The notes under the pieces were generated by a model. The model was given only the letters and a program-made list of their open reading frames with translations, ran no database searches and was not told the origin of the DNA. Source: Avena insularis (taxonomy: Eukaryota > Streptophyta > Magnoliopsida > Poales > Poaceae). From it: DNA of 64,000 bases. Position numbers and translations under genes: made by a program. Of this stretch, positions 19,614 to 32,013 are shown one piece after another. Numbering within the stretch: the stretch's first letter is position 1; every line of letters begins with the position of its first letter. The stretch is taken from assembly GCA_023614405.1 (NCBI GenBank), contig JAJUPC010000221.1, forward strand, positions 310,001 to 374,000. Reading direction: 5' to 3'.

Positions 19614-22600
19614 GATCCATGTGTGTTTTGTGGAAAGAACACACATGCAATGACCACTGGTCGATCCATGTGTGTTTTGTGGAAAGAACACACATGCCAT
19701 GACACTCGTGGATCCATATGTGGTTTGTGAAAAGAACACACATGCAATGACTCTAGTGCTGGTTTTAGTATAAGAACACACATGCAATGACTCTAGTGGG
19801 TCTATATGTGGTTTGTGAAAAGAACACACATGCAATGACTCTAGTGGATCCATATGTGGTTTGTGGAAAAGAACACAAATGCAATGACCACTTGTTGATC
19901 CATAAGTGGTTTGTGGAAAGAAGACACATGCAATGACACTGGTGGATCCAAATGTTGTTCATGACAGGAACACACATGCAATGGCTCTAGTGGAAACATA
20001 TGTGGTTTGTGGAAAGAACACACATGCAATGAACTCTAGTGGATACATATGTGGTTTGTGGAAAAGAACACACATGCAATGACCACTGGTTGATCCATAA
20101 GTGGTTTGTGGAAAGAACACACATGCAGTGAACACTAGTTGAACCATGTGTGGTTTGTGGAAAGAACACACATGCAATGACTCAGGGGATCCATGTGTGG
20201 TTTGTGTAAACAACACACATGCAATAACCACTGGTCGATCCATGTGTGTTTTGTGGAAAGAACACACATGCAATGACCCTGGTGGATACATATGTGGTTT
20301 GTGAAAAGAACACACATGCAATGACTCTAGTGCTGGTTTTAGTATAAGAACACACATGCAGTGACTCTAGTGGGTCCATATGTGGTTTGTGAAAAGAACA
20401 CAATGCAATGACTCTAGTGGATCAATATGTGGTTTGTGGAAAAGAACACACATGAAATGACCATTGGTTTATCCATATGTGGTTTGTGGAAAGAACACAC
20501 ATGCAATGACACTGGTTGATCCATGTGTGGTTTGTGGAAATAACACACATGCAATGACTCAAGTGCTGGTTTTAGTATAAGAACACACATGCAATGTCTC
20601 TAGTGCTGGTTTTAGTATAAGAACACACATGCAACGACACTGGTTGATCCATATGTGGTTTGTGGAAAGAACACACATGCAATGACTCAGGGGGATCCAT
20701 GTGTGGTTTGTCGAAAGAACACACATGCAATGACCACTGGTCGATCCATGTGTGTTTTGTGGAAAGAACACACATGCAATGACACTGGTGGATCCATATG
20801 TGGTTTGTGAAAAGAACACACATGCAATGACTCTAGTGCTGGTTTTAGTATAAGAACACACATGCAATGACTCTAGTGGGTCCATATGTGGTTTGTGAAA
20901 AGAACACACATGCAATGACTCTAGTGGATCCATATGTGGTTTGTGGAAAAGAACACACATGCAATGACCACTGGTTGATCCATATGTGGTTTGTGGAAAG
21001 AACGCACATGCAATGACATTGGTTGATCATTGTATCGTTTGTGTAAAGAACACACATGCAATGACTCTAGTGCTGGTTTTAGTATAAGAACACACATGCA
21101 ATGACTCTAGTGCTGGTTTTAGTATAAGAACACACATGCAATCACACGGGTTCATCCATATGTGGTTTGTGGAAAGAACACACATGCAATGACTCATGGG
21201 GATCCATGTGTGGTTTGTGGAAAGAACACACATGTAATGACACTGGTTTATCCATATGTGGTTTGTGGAAAGAACACACATCCAATGACTCAGGGGGATC
21301 CATGTGTGGTTTGTGGAAAGAACGCACATGTAATGACCACTAGTCGATCCATGTGTGGTTTGTGGAAAGAACACACATGCCATGACACTGGTGGATCCAT
21401 AAGTGGTTTGTGAAAAGAACACACATGCAATGACTCTAGTGCTGGTTTAGCATAAGAACACACATGCAATGACTCTAGTGGGTCCATATGTGGTTTGTGA
21501 AAAAAACACAATGCAATGACTCTAGTGGATCCATATGTGGTTTGTGGAAATGAACACACATGCAATGACCACTGGGTGATCCATAAGTGGTTTGTGGAAA
21601 GAAGACACATGCAATGACACTGGTGGATCCAAATGTCGTTCATGATAGGAACACACATGCAATGACTCTAGTGGATACATATGCGGTTTGAGGAAAGAAC
21701 ACACATGCAATGAACTCTAGTGGATACATATGTGGTTTGTGGAAAAGAACACACATGCAATGACCACTGGTTGATCCATAAGTGGTTTGTGGAAAGAACA
21801 CACATGCAGTGAACACTAGTTGAACCATGTGTGGTTTTTACAAAGAACACACATGCAATGACTCAGGGGGATCCATGTGTGGTTTGTGGAAAGAACACAC
21901 ATGCAATGACCACTGGTCGATCCATGTGTGTTTTGTGGAATGAACACACATGCAATGGCTCTAGTGGATACATATGTGGTTTGTGAAAAGAACACACATG
22001 CAATGACTCTAGTGCTGGTTTTAGTATAAGAACACACATGTAATGATTCTAGTGGGTCCATATGTGGTTTGTGAAAACAACACAATGCAATGACTCTAGT
22101 GGATCCATATGTGGTTTGTGGAAAAGAACACACATGAAATGACCACTGGTTTATCCATATGTGGTTTGCGGAAAGAACACACATGCAATGACACTGTTGA
22201 TCCATGTGTGGTTTGTGGAAACAACACACGTGCAATGACTCTAGTGATGGTTTTAGTATAAGAACACACATGCAATGTCTCTAGTGCTGGTTTTAGTATA
22301 AGAACACCTATGCAATGAAACTGGTTGATCCATATGTGGTTTGTGGAAAGAACACACATGCAATGACTCAGGCGGATCCATGTGTGGTTTCTAGAAAGAA
22401 CACACATGCAATGACCACTGGTCGATCCATGTGTGTTTTGTGGAAAGAACACACATGCAATGACACTGGTGGATCCATATGTGGTTTGTGAAAAGAACAC
22501 ACATGCAATGACTCTAGTGCTAGTTTTAGTATAAGAACACACATGCAATGACTCTAGTGGGTCCATATGTGGTTTGTGAAAAGAACACACATGCAATGAC

Positions 22601-25600
22601 TCTAGTGGGTCCATATGTGGTTTGTGGAAAAGAACACACATGCAATGACTCTAGTGCTGGTTTTAGTATAAAAACACACATGCAATGACTCTGGTGTTGG
22701 TTTTAGTATAAGAACACACATGCAATGACTCTAGTGGGTCCATATGTGGTTTGTGAAAAAAAAAAACATGCAATGACTCTAGTGGATCCATATGTGGTTT
22801 GTGTAAAAGAACACACATGCAATGACCACTCGTTGATCCATAAGTGGTTTGTGGAAAGAATACACATGCAGTGAACAATGGTTGATCCATGTGTGGTTTG
22901 TGGACAGAACACACATGCAATGACTCAGGGGGATCCATGTGTTGTTTGTGGAAAGAACACACATGCAATGACTCAGGGGGATCCATGTGTGGTTTGTGGA
23001 AAGAACACACATGCAATGACCACTGGTGGATCCATGTGTGGTTTGGGGAAAGAACACACATGCAATGACTCTAGTGCTGTTTTTAGTATAACAACACCCA
23101 TGCAATGACTCTAGTGCTGTTTTTAGTATAACAACGCACATGCAATGACTCTAGTGCTGGTTTAGGTATAAGAACACACATGCAATGACTCTAGTGCTGG
23201 TTTTAGTATAATAACACACATGCAATGACTCTAGTGGGTCCATATGTGGTTTGTGAAAAGAACAAACATGCAATGACTCTAGTGGATCCATATGTCGTTT
23301 GTGGAAAAGAACACACATGCAATGACCACTTGTTGATCCATATGTGGTTTGTGGAAAGAACACACATGCAATGACGACTGGTCGATCCATATGTGGTTTT
23401 TGAAAAGAACACACATGCAATGACTCTAGTTCTGGTTTTAGTATAAGAACACACATGCAATGACTCTAGTGTTTGTTTTAGTATGAGAACACACATGCAA
23501 TGACTCTAGTGGGTCCATATGTGGTTTGTGAAAAGAACACACATGCAATGACTCTAGTGGAGACATATGTGGTTTGTGGAAAAGAACACACATGCAATGA
23601 CCACTGGTTGATCCATAAGTGGTTTGTGGAAAGAACACACATGAAGTGAACACTGGTTGATCCATATGTGGTTTGTGGAAAGAACACACATGCAATGAAT
23701 CAGGGGGATCCATGTGTGGTTTGTGGAAAGAACACACATGCAATGATCACCGGTCGATCCATGTGTGTTTTGTGGAAAGAACACACATGCATGACACTGG
23801 TGGATCCATATGTGGTTTGTGAAAAGAACACACATGCAATGACTCTAGTGCTAGTTTTAGTATAAGAACACACATGAAATGACTCTAGTGGGTCCATATG
23901 TGGTTTGTGAAGAGAACACACATGCAATGACTCTAGTGGATCCATATGTTGTTTGTGGAAAAGAACACACATGCAATGACCACTGGTTGATCCATATGTG
24001 GTTTGTGGAAAGAACACACATGCAATGACACTGGTTGATCAATGTGTCGTTTGTGGAAAGAACACACATGCAATGACTCTAGTGCTGGTTTTAGTATAAG
24101 AACACACATGCAATGACTCTAGTGCTAGTTTTAGTATAACAACACACATGCAATGACACTGGTTGATCCATATGTGGTTTGTGGAAAGAACACACATGCA
24201 ATGACTCATGGGGATCCTTGTGTGGTTTGTGGAAAGAACACACATGCAATGACACTGGTTGATCCATATGTGGTTTGTGGAAAGAACACACATGCAATGA
24301 CTCAGGGGGGTCCATGTGTGGTTTGTGGAAAGAACACACATGTAATGACCATTGGTCGATCCATGTGTGGTTTGTGGAAAGAACACACATGCCATGACAC
24401 TGGTGGATCCATATGTGGTTTGAGAAAAGAACACACATGCAATGACTCTAGTGTTGGTTTAGTATAAGAACACACATGCAATGACTCTAGTTGGTCCATA
24501 TGTGGTTTGTGAAAAGAACACAATGCAATGACTCTAGTGGATCCATATGTGGTTGGTGGAAAAGAACACACATGCAATGACTACTGGGTGATCCATAAGT
24601 GGTTTGTGGAAAGAAGACACATGCAATGACACTGGTGGATCCAAATGTCGTTCATGACAGGAACACACATGCAATGAGTCTAGTGGATACATATGTGGTT
24701 TGAGGGAAGAACACACATGCAATGAACTCTAGTGGATACATATGTGGTTTGTGGAAAAGAACAAACATACAATGACCACTGGTTGATCCATAAGTGGTTT
24801 GTGGAAAGAACACACATGAAGTGAACACTGGTTGATCCATGTGTGGTTTGTGGAAAGAACACACATGCAATGAATCAGGGGGATCCATGTGTGGTTTGTG
24901 GAAAGAACACACATGCAATGACCACCGGTCGATCCATGTGTGTTTTGTGGAAAGAACACACATGCCATGACACTGGTGGATCCATATGTGGTTTGTGAAA
25001 AGAACACACATGCAATGACTCTAGTGCTAGTTTTAGTATAAGAACACACATGAAATGACTCTAGTGGGTCCATATGTGGTTTGTGAAGAGAACACACATG
25101 CAATGACTCTAGTGGATCCATATGTGGTTTGTGGAAAAGAACACACATGCAATGACCACTGGTTGATCCATATGTGGTTTGTGGAAAGAACACACATGCA
25201 ATGACACTGGTTGATCAATGTGTCGTTTGTGGAAAGAACACACATGCAATGACTCTAGTGCTGGTTTTAGTATAAGAACACACATGCAATGACTCTAGTG
25301 CTAGTTTTAGTATAACAACACACATGCAATCACACTGGTTGATCCATATGTGGTTTGTGGAAAGAACACACATGCAATGACTCATGGGGATCCTTGTGTG
25401 GTTTGTGGAAAGAACACACATGCAATGACACTGGTTGATCCATATGTGGTTTGTGGAAAGAACACACATGCAATGACTCAGGGGGCTCCATGTGTGGTTT
25501 GTGGAAAGAACACACATGTAATGACCACTGGTCGATCCATGTGTGGTTTGTGGAAAGAAAACACATGCCATGACACTGGTGGATCCATATGTGGTTTGAG

Positions 25601-28600
25601 AAAAGAACACACATGCAATGACTCTAGTGTTGGTTTAGTATAAGAACACACATGCAATGACTCTAGTGGGTCCATATGTGGTTTGTGAAAAGAACATAAT
25701 GCAATGACTCTAGTGGATCCATATTTGGTTTGTGGAAAAGAACACACATGCAATGACCACTGGGTGATCCATAAGTGGTTTGTGGAAAGAAGACACATGC
25801 AATGACACTGGTGGATCCAAATGTCGTTCATGACAGGAACACACATGCAATGTCTCCAGTGGATACATATGTGGTTTGAGGGAAGAACACACATGCAATG
25901 AACTCTAGTGGATACATATGTGGTTTGTGGACAAGAACACACATACAATGACCACGGTTTGATCCATAAGTGGTTTGTGGAAAGAACACACATGAAGTGA
26001 ACACTAGTTGAACCATGTGTGGTTTGTGGAAAGAACACACATGCAATGACCCTGGTGGATACATATGTGGTTTGTGAAAAGAACACACATGCAATGACTC
26101 TAGTGCTGGTTTTAGCATAAGAACACACATGTAATGACTCTAGTGGGTCCATATGTGGTTTGTGAAAAGGACACAATGCAATGACTCTAGTGGATCCATA
26201 TGTGGCTTGTGGAAAAGAACACACATGAAATGACCACTGGTTTATCCATATGTGGTTTGCGGAAAGAACACACATGCAATGACACTGGTTGATCCATGTG
26301 TGGTTTGTGGAAACAACACACATGCAATGACTCTAGTGCTGGTTTTAGTATAAGAACACACATGCAATGTCTCTAGTGCTGGTTTTAGTATAAGAACACA
26401 CATGCAATGACACTGGTTGATCCATATGTGGTTTGTGGAAAGAACACACATGCAATGACTCAGGGGGATCCATGTGTGGTTTCTGGAAAGAACACACATG
26501 CAATGACCACTGGTCGATCCATGTGTGTTTTGTGGAAAGAACACACATGCAATGACACTTGTGGATCCATATGTGGTTTGTGAAAAGAACACACATGCAA
26601 TGACTCTAGTGCTAGTTTTAGAATAAGAACACACATGCAATGACTCTAGTGGGTCCATATGTGGTTTGTGAAAAGAACACACATGCAATGACTCTAGTGG
26701 ATCCATATGTGGTTTGTGGAAAAGAACACACATGCAATGACCACTGGGTGATCCATAAGTGGTTTGTGGAAAGAAGACACATGCAATGACACTGGTGGAT
26801 CCAAATGTCGTTCATGACAGGAACACACATGCAATGACTCTAGTGGAGACATATGTGGTTTGAGGGAAGAACACACATGCAATGAACTCTAGTGGATACA
26901 TATGTGGTTTGTGGAAAAGAACACACATACAATGACCACTGGTTGATCCATAAGTGGTTTGTGGAAAGAACACACATGGAGTGAACACTAGTTGAACCAT
27001 GTGTGGTTTGTGGAAAGAACACACATGCAATGACTCAGGGGGATCCATGTGTGGTTTGTGGAAAGAACACACATGCAATGACCACTGGTCGATCCATGTG
27101 TGTTTTGTGGAAAGAACACACATGCAATGACCCTGGTGGATACATATGTGGTTTGTGAAAAGAACACACATGCAATGACTCTAGTGCTGGTTTTAGTATA
27201 AGAATACACGTCTAATGACTCTAGTGGGTCCATATGTGGTTTGTGAAAAGGACACAATGCAATGACTCTAGTGGATCCATATGTGGTTTGTGGAAAAGAA
27301 CACACATGAAATGACCACTGGTTTATCCATATGTGGTTTGCGGAAAGAACACACATGCAATGACACTGGTTGATCCATGTGTGGTTTGTGGAAACAACAC
27401 ACATGCAATGACTCTAGTGCTGGTTTTAGTATAAGAATACACGTCTAATGACTCTAGTGGGTCCATATGTGGTTTGTGAAAAGGACACAATGCAATGACT
27501 CTAGTGGATCCATATGTGGTTTGTGGAAAAGAACACACATGAAATGACCACTGGTTTATCCATATGTGGTTTGCGGAAAGAACACACATGCAATGACACT
27601 GGTTGATCCATGTGTGGTTTGTGGAAACAACACACATGCAATGACTCTAGTGCTGGTTTTAGTATAAGAACACACATGCAATGTCTCTAGTGCTGGTTTT
27701 AGTATAAGAACACACATGCAATGACACTGGTTGATCCATATGTGGTTTGTTGAAAGAACACACATGCAATGACTCAGGGGGATCCATGTGTGGTTTCTGG
27801 AAAGAACACACATGCAATGACCACTGGTTGATCCATGTGTGTTTTGTGGAAAGAACACACATGCAATCACACTGGTGCATCCATATGTGGTTGGTGAAAA
27901 GAACACACATGCAATGACTCTAGTGCTAGTTTTAGTATAAGAACACACATGCAATGACTCTAGTGGGTCCATATGTGGTTTGTGAAAAGAACACACATGC
28001 AATGACTCTAGTGGATCCATATGTGGTTTGTGGAAAAGAACACACATGCAATGACTCTAGTGCTGGTTTTAGTATAAGAACACACATGCAATGACTCTAG
28101 TGTTGGTTTTAGTATAAGAACACACATGCAATGACTCTAGTGCTAGTTTTAGTATAAGAACACACATGCAATGACTCTAGTGGGTCCATATGTGGTTTGT
28201 GAAAAGAACACACATGCAATGACTCTAGTGCTGGTTTTAGTATAAAAACACACATGCAATGACTCTGGTGTTGGTTTTAGTATAAGAACACACATGCAAT
28301 GACTCTAGTGGGTCCATATGTGGTTTGTGAAAAAAAAACACATGCAATGACTCTAGTGGATCCATATGTGGTTTGTGGAAAAGAACACACATGCAATGAC
28401 CACTCGTTGATCCATAAGTGGTTTGTGGAAAGAACACACATGTAGTGAACACTGGTTGATCCATGTGTGGTTTGTGGACAGAACACACATGCAATGACTC
28501 AGGGGGATCCATGTGTTGTTTGTGGAAAGAACACACATGCAATGACTCAAGGGGATCCATGTGTGGTTTGTGGAAAGAACACACATGCAATGACCACTGG

Positions 28601-28694
28601 TGGATCCATGTGTGGTTTGGGGAAAGAACACACATGCAATGACTCTAGTGCTGTTTTTAGTATAACAACACACATGCAATGACTCTAGTGCTGT
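19614..28694. repeat. Satellite array, left block: 48-bp monomers with 40-bp variants
   Basis: The basic unit of about 48 bp runs GATCCATATGTGGTTTGTGG, then AAAGAACACACATGCAATGA, then eight variable bases such as CACTGGTT. A 40-bp variant starts CTGGTTTTAGTATAAGAACA. I estimate about 190 units. Units are ordered in higher-order repeats of about 1.17 kb (marker TTCATGACAG at 24651 and 25827). Because 48 is a multiple of 3, minus-strand frames stay open as 16-residue repeats; these are not genes. BamHI-type GGATCC sites are frequent. Confidence 0.96.
27201..27666. repeat. Recent 233-bp tandem duplication inside the satellite
   Basis: 27201-27433 and 27434-27666 both begin with AGAATACACGTCTAATGACT, a combination of private changes found nowhere else in the arrays I read. 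The unit after 27667 returns to the common form. Confidence 0.85.
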
Positions 28695-29830
28695 TTGATT
28701 CTGGTGCATCGCATTCTTTTGTGTCTCACAAGTTTGCAAATGAGAATGAGTTAGCTATGGATCCTCTCCTCAAGCGGTTAATGGTCCTTTCTCATGGAGC
28801 AACAATGGCAGCTTCTAAAATCAGCCATGGCAATCAAATTGAGATTGGTGGCTCTTCGTTCTCGGCTTCCTTAATTGTTCTGGGCAATTCTGACATTGAT
28901 GTCATCTTGGGCATGGATTGGTTGACAGCAAATGCAGCTGTGATTGATTGTGCTGAACGCTCGGTTTCTCTGAAGATTCCTGAAGGCCATATAGTCTATT
29001 CTCCAAGTCTCGACTCTCGCTATCCAGCTTTTTCTTTGGCGGCTCTGAATGTTGATGCTATGGAAGCTATTCAGAGTGTTCCGGTGGTCTGTGAGTTCCC
29101 AGATGTCTTTCCTGAAGAGTTGCCAGGTATGCCTCCGGATCGTGAGGTTGAGTTTGTAATTGAGCTTGAACCTGGTACCGCTCCTATCTCCAAGCGGCCT
29201 TATAAAATGGGTCCTACTGAGTTGGCTGAACTCAAACGACAGCTCGATGAACAAGAGAAGTGGGGTTTCATTCAACATAGTACTTCTTCTTGGGGTAGCC
29301 CAACACTCTTTGTGAAGAAGCGAGACCAGACTGATAGACTTTGTGTTGACTATCGGGCCCTCAATGCTAAAACCATCAAGAATAAATATCCCCTTCCGCG
29401 GATTAATGATCTCTTTGATCAGCTAGCTGGAGCTGTGGTTTTCTCTAAGCTGGACTTGAGGAGTGGTTATCACCAAATCAAGATTCGCAAGGAAGATGTT
29501 CCGAAGACAGCTTTCACCACCCGCTATGGCCTGTATGAGTACACGGCCATGTCTTTCGGTCTCACCAACGCACCTGCCACCTTCTCGAGGCTCATGAACT
29601 CGGTTTTCATGGAGTATCTTGACAAGTTCGTTGTGGTCTATCTGGATGACATCTTAGTCTATTCTAAGTCACAAGAAGAGCATGAAGAACACCTTCGGTG
29701 TGTCCTAAGCAAACTTCGTGAGAACCGCTTGTATGCAAAGTTCTCCAAGTGTGAGTTTTGGCTGCCTCAAGTTACCTATCTTGGTCACATCATCTCTGCC
29801 AAGGGCATTGCAGTCAATCCGGAACCGTGA
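28679..29830 (+). CDS. Copy C protease and reverse transcriptase (383 codons), start codon supplied by satellite
   Basis: The open frame begins at an ATG inside the last satellite unit (codons M T L V) and then enters pol at [12 protein letters not shown] with the catalytic DSG of the protease. DVILGMDWL is the second protease block. RT follows: [45 protein letters not shown] and [11 protein letters not shown] with the catalytic YLDD. It stops after [10 protein letters not shown] because one base is missing in GAACCGTG against GAAACTGTG in D. Everything upstream of the DSG (gag) is lost, so this is a remnant, not a working gene. Confidence 0.92.
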   Translation: MTLVLFDSGASHSFVSHKFANENELAMDPLLKRLMVLSHGATMAASKISHGNQIEIGGSSFSASLIVLGNSDIDVILGMDWLTANAAVIDCAERSVSLKIPEGHIVYSPSLDSRYPAFSLAALNVDAMEAIQSVPVVCEFPDVFPEELPGMPPDREVEFVIELEPGTAPISKRPYKMGPTELAELKRQLDEQEKWGFIQHSTSSWGSPTLFVKKRDQTDRLCVDYRALNAKTIKNKYPLPRINDLFDQLAGAVVFSKLDLRSGYHQIKIRKEDVPKTAFTTRYGLYEYTAMSFGLTNAPATFSRLMNSVFMEYLDKFVVVYLDDILVYSKSQEEHEEHLRCVLSKLRENRLYAKFSKCEFWLPQVTYLGHIISAKGIAVNPEP

Positions 29831-30563
29831 AGACAATTGTTGAATGGCTTCCTCACATTCTTTTCAAAGAAGTGCGGAGTTTCCTTGGTTTGGCTAGTTA
29901 TTGTCGTAACCGCTTCAGAACTTTTCGAAGATAGCGAAGCCTCTTACCGATCTCCTCAAGAAAGGCAAGAAATACCTTTGGACTCCTGCATGTCAAGCAA
30001 GCTTTGAGACACTCAAAGAAAAGCTCACTTCCACACCAGTCTTGGTTCCTCCGGATACATCCAAGCCGTTCCAGATATTCTGTGACGCCTCTTTGCATGG
30101 ATTGGGTGCGGTCCTCATGCAAGAAAAACAAGTTGTTGCTTATGCCTCTCGATAGTTGAAGACGCATGAGATCAACTATCCTACACATGACCTCGAGCTC
30201 GCAGCAGTTGTCTTTGCTTTGAAAGTATGGAGGCACTACTTGCTTGGCAACCGTTGTGAAATCTTTTCTGATCACAAGAGTTTGAAGTATATCTTCACAC
30301 AGCCTGATCTCAACCTTCGGCAAAGGAGATGGATTGAAGCAATCAATGACTTCGATTTGACCATCAACTACACTCCGGGAAAAGCTAATGTCATGGCAGA
30401 TGCTCTCAGCCGCAAAGCTTATGTCAACAACCTCATGATGGAAGAACAACAGCCTCTCTTGTGCGAGGAATTCCGTCAGCTCAACCTGGAAATTGTGGAA
30501 CAAGGGTATCTCCAGAACCTTCTAGCAACACCTATCTTGGAAGAAAAGGTTCGCTCTTCTTAG
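29826..30563 (+). pseudogene. Copy C RT connection and RNase H, with two CAG-to-TAG stops
   Basis: The frame is broken near 29826 and near 29915. RNase H motifs are visible: [15 protein letters not shown] (30077 onward), [32 protein letters not shown] and [18 protein letters not shown]. Two premature stops, at about 30154 and 30561, are TAG where copy D has CAG. Both are C-to-T changes in a CHG context, as expected from deamination of methylated cytosine. Confidence 0.9.
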
Positions 30564-30665
30564 CTTGGTGATCCGTACACAAGAAATATCATCTCCAGGA
30601 TTCATCTTCCGAAGTATGAGTCCTTCCACGTCGATGATCAAGGCACGCTTCTCTTTGAACACCGG

Positions 30666-31976
30666 ATGTTTGTTCCGAACTACCCGGGTTTGAGGGAGCA
30701 AGTTCTCAAGGAGGCGCATGATTCTCTTCTTTCTATCCACCCTGGCAGCACAAAGATGTACATGGACTTGAAAACACAATATTGGTGCCCTGGTTTGAAA
30801 AGGTATTGTGCCAAGTATGTCTCGGAGTGTGATGTCTGCCGCAGAGTGAAAGCTGTTCATCAGAAACCTTCTGGACTTCTACAACCATTGAAACCCCCGG
30901 AATGGAAATGGGAGAAAGTAGAGATGGACTTCATCACTGGTTTTCCGAGGTCGCAGAAGGGCAAGAATGCAATCTTTGTTGTCATTGACAGGCTTTCTAA
31001 AGTGGCCCACTTCTTCCCCGTCAAGGAAACAATTTCTGCAATTCAGTTGGTTGAGCTCTATATCAACAGAATTGTCTCTCTGTATGGGGTTCCGCTTGAG
31101 ATCAGTTCAGACCGTGGAAGCATCTTCACTTCCAAGTTCTGGGAAAGTTTCCAAAATGCTTTGGGAACAAAGTTGAACTTCAGCACAGCTTACCACCCTC
31201 AGTCGCAAGGACAAGTGGAAAGGATCAATCAGATTCTGGAGGATATGCTTCGTGCTTGCGTCATCTCTTTTGGCATGAAGTGGGAAGAATGTCTTCCTTA
31301 TGCTGAATTCTCTTACAACAATAGCTTCCAGAAAAGTCTAAAGATGGCACCATTTGAGGCTCTCTATGGTCGCAAATGCAGAACTCCGATTGGTTGGTCG
31401 GGTGCAGGTGAAAGAATCTTGTTTGGCCCTGACATTGTGACTCAAGCGGAGGAAAAGGTTCACATCATTCTGGAAAATCTGAGGATTGCTCAAAGTCGCC
31501 AGAAGAGCAATTATGACAGGAAGCACACGGACATGGAGTATGTCCCTGGTGATCTCGTTTACCTTCGTGTCACTCCCATGAGAGGCACGCACCGCTTTGG
31601 TATCAAAGGGAAGCTGGCTCCTAGATACATCGGTCCCTTCAAAGTTCGTGGAAGAAGAGGAGAAGTTGCTTATGCTCTTGAGCTCCCGGAAAAACTCAAA
31701 ATCCATGATGTTTTCCACATCTCTCAGCTCAAGAAGTGCTTCAAGGACCCCGGCAGGACCGTGGATCATGAGCTTATCAATCTCCAAGAAGACCTGTCTT
31801 ATCAAGAACACCCCACAAAAATCCTTGAAGTCGCAAAAAGAAGGACTCGCAACAAGTCCATCAAGTTCTGCAAGGTGCAGTGGTCGCACCATTCCGTTGA
31901 TGAAGCCACTTGGGAATGTGAAGATGAGCTCCGTGTCAAGTATCCTACCCTCTTTGTGTCTTCTTCTTCATCCTAG
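30666..31976 (+). CDS. Copy C integrase with chromodomain (436 codons open)
   Basis: The integrase zinc region is present (HPGSTKMYMDLK to CDVCRRVKA). The catalytic core shows MDFITGFPRS, VVIDRLSKVAHFFPVK, SSDRGSIFTSKFWE, and HPQSQGQVERINQ with the Glu of the DDE triad. It continues through LAPRYIGPFKV to the chromodomain ending VQWSHHSVDEATWECEDEL. A run of Ser codons and a TAG stop close the frame; the stop overlaps the start of the hairpin before the polypurine tract. This is the most complete integrase of its family in the window. Its N-terminal junction with RNase H is broken. Confidence 0.93.
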   Translation: MFVPNYPGLREQVLKEAHDSLLSIHPGSTKMYMDLKTQYWCPGLKRYCAKYVSECDVCRRVKAVHQKPSGLLQPLKPPEWKWEKVEMDFITGFPRSQKGKNAIFVVIDRLSKVAHFFPVKETISAIQLVELYINRIVSLYGVPLEISSDRGSIFTSKFWESFQNALGTKLNFSTAYHPQSQGQVERINQILEDMLRACVISFGMKWEECLPYAEFSYNNSFQKSLKMAPFEALYGRKCRTPIGWSGAGERILFGPDIVTQAEEKVHIILENLRIAQSRQKSNYDRKHTDMEYVPGDLVYLRVTPMRGTHRFGIKGKLAPRYIGPFKVRGRRGEVAYALELPEKLKIHDVFHISQLKKCFKDPGRTVDHELINLQEDLSYQEHPTKILEVAKRRTRNKSIKFCKVQWSHHSVDEATWECEDELRVKYPTLFVSSSSS

Positions 31977-32013
31977 AATCTCGGGGCGAGATTCCTGTTC
32001 AGTGGGGGTGAGT
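31976..32013 (+). promoter_or_regulatory. Hairpin and polypurine tract of copy C
   Basis: GAATCTCG (31976-31983), GGG loop, CGAGATTC (31987-31994), then the purine run AGTGGGGGTGAGT (32001-32013) touching the LTR start TGTAGCATCCC. It is the plus-strand priming site. The hairpin begins on the last base of the pol stop codon. Confidence 0.8.

Noticed and set aside
25478..26323. Long minus-strand frame (281 codons) of 16-residue repeats, and dozens like it in both satellite blocks
   Set aside because: The 48-bp unit is 16 codons long, so stop-free phases repeat without selection. Several overlapping frames are open at once and the 40-bp variant shifts between them. No sign of a gene.
19614..28694. 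Repeat-spacer pattern that could suggest a CRISPR array
   Set aside because: Spacers are not unique; the whole unit is repeated with variants, and the context is a plant retrotransposon region.
28871..29278. Minus-strand frame of 135 codons opposite copy C pol, and 30522-30860, 31338-31892, 53312-53785
   Set aside because: Shadows of the pol coding strand without motifs of their own.
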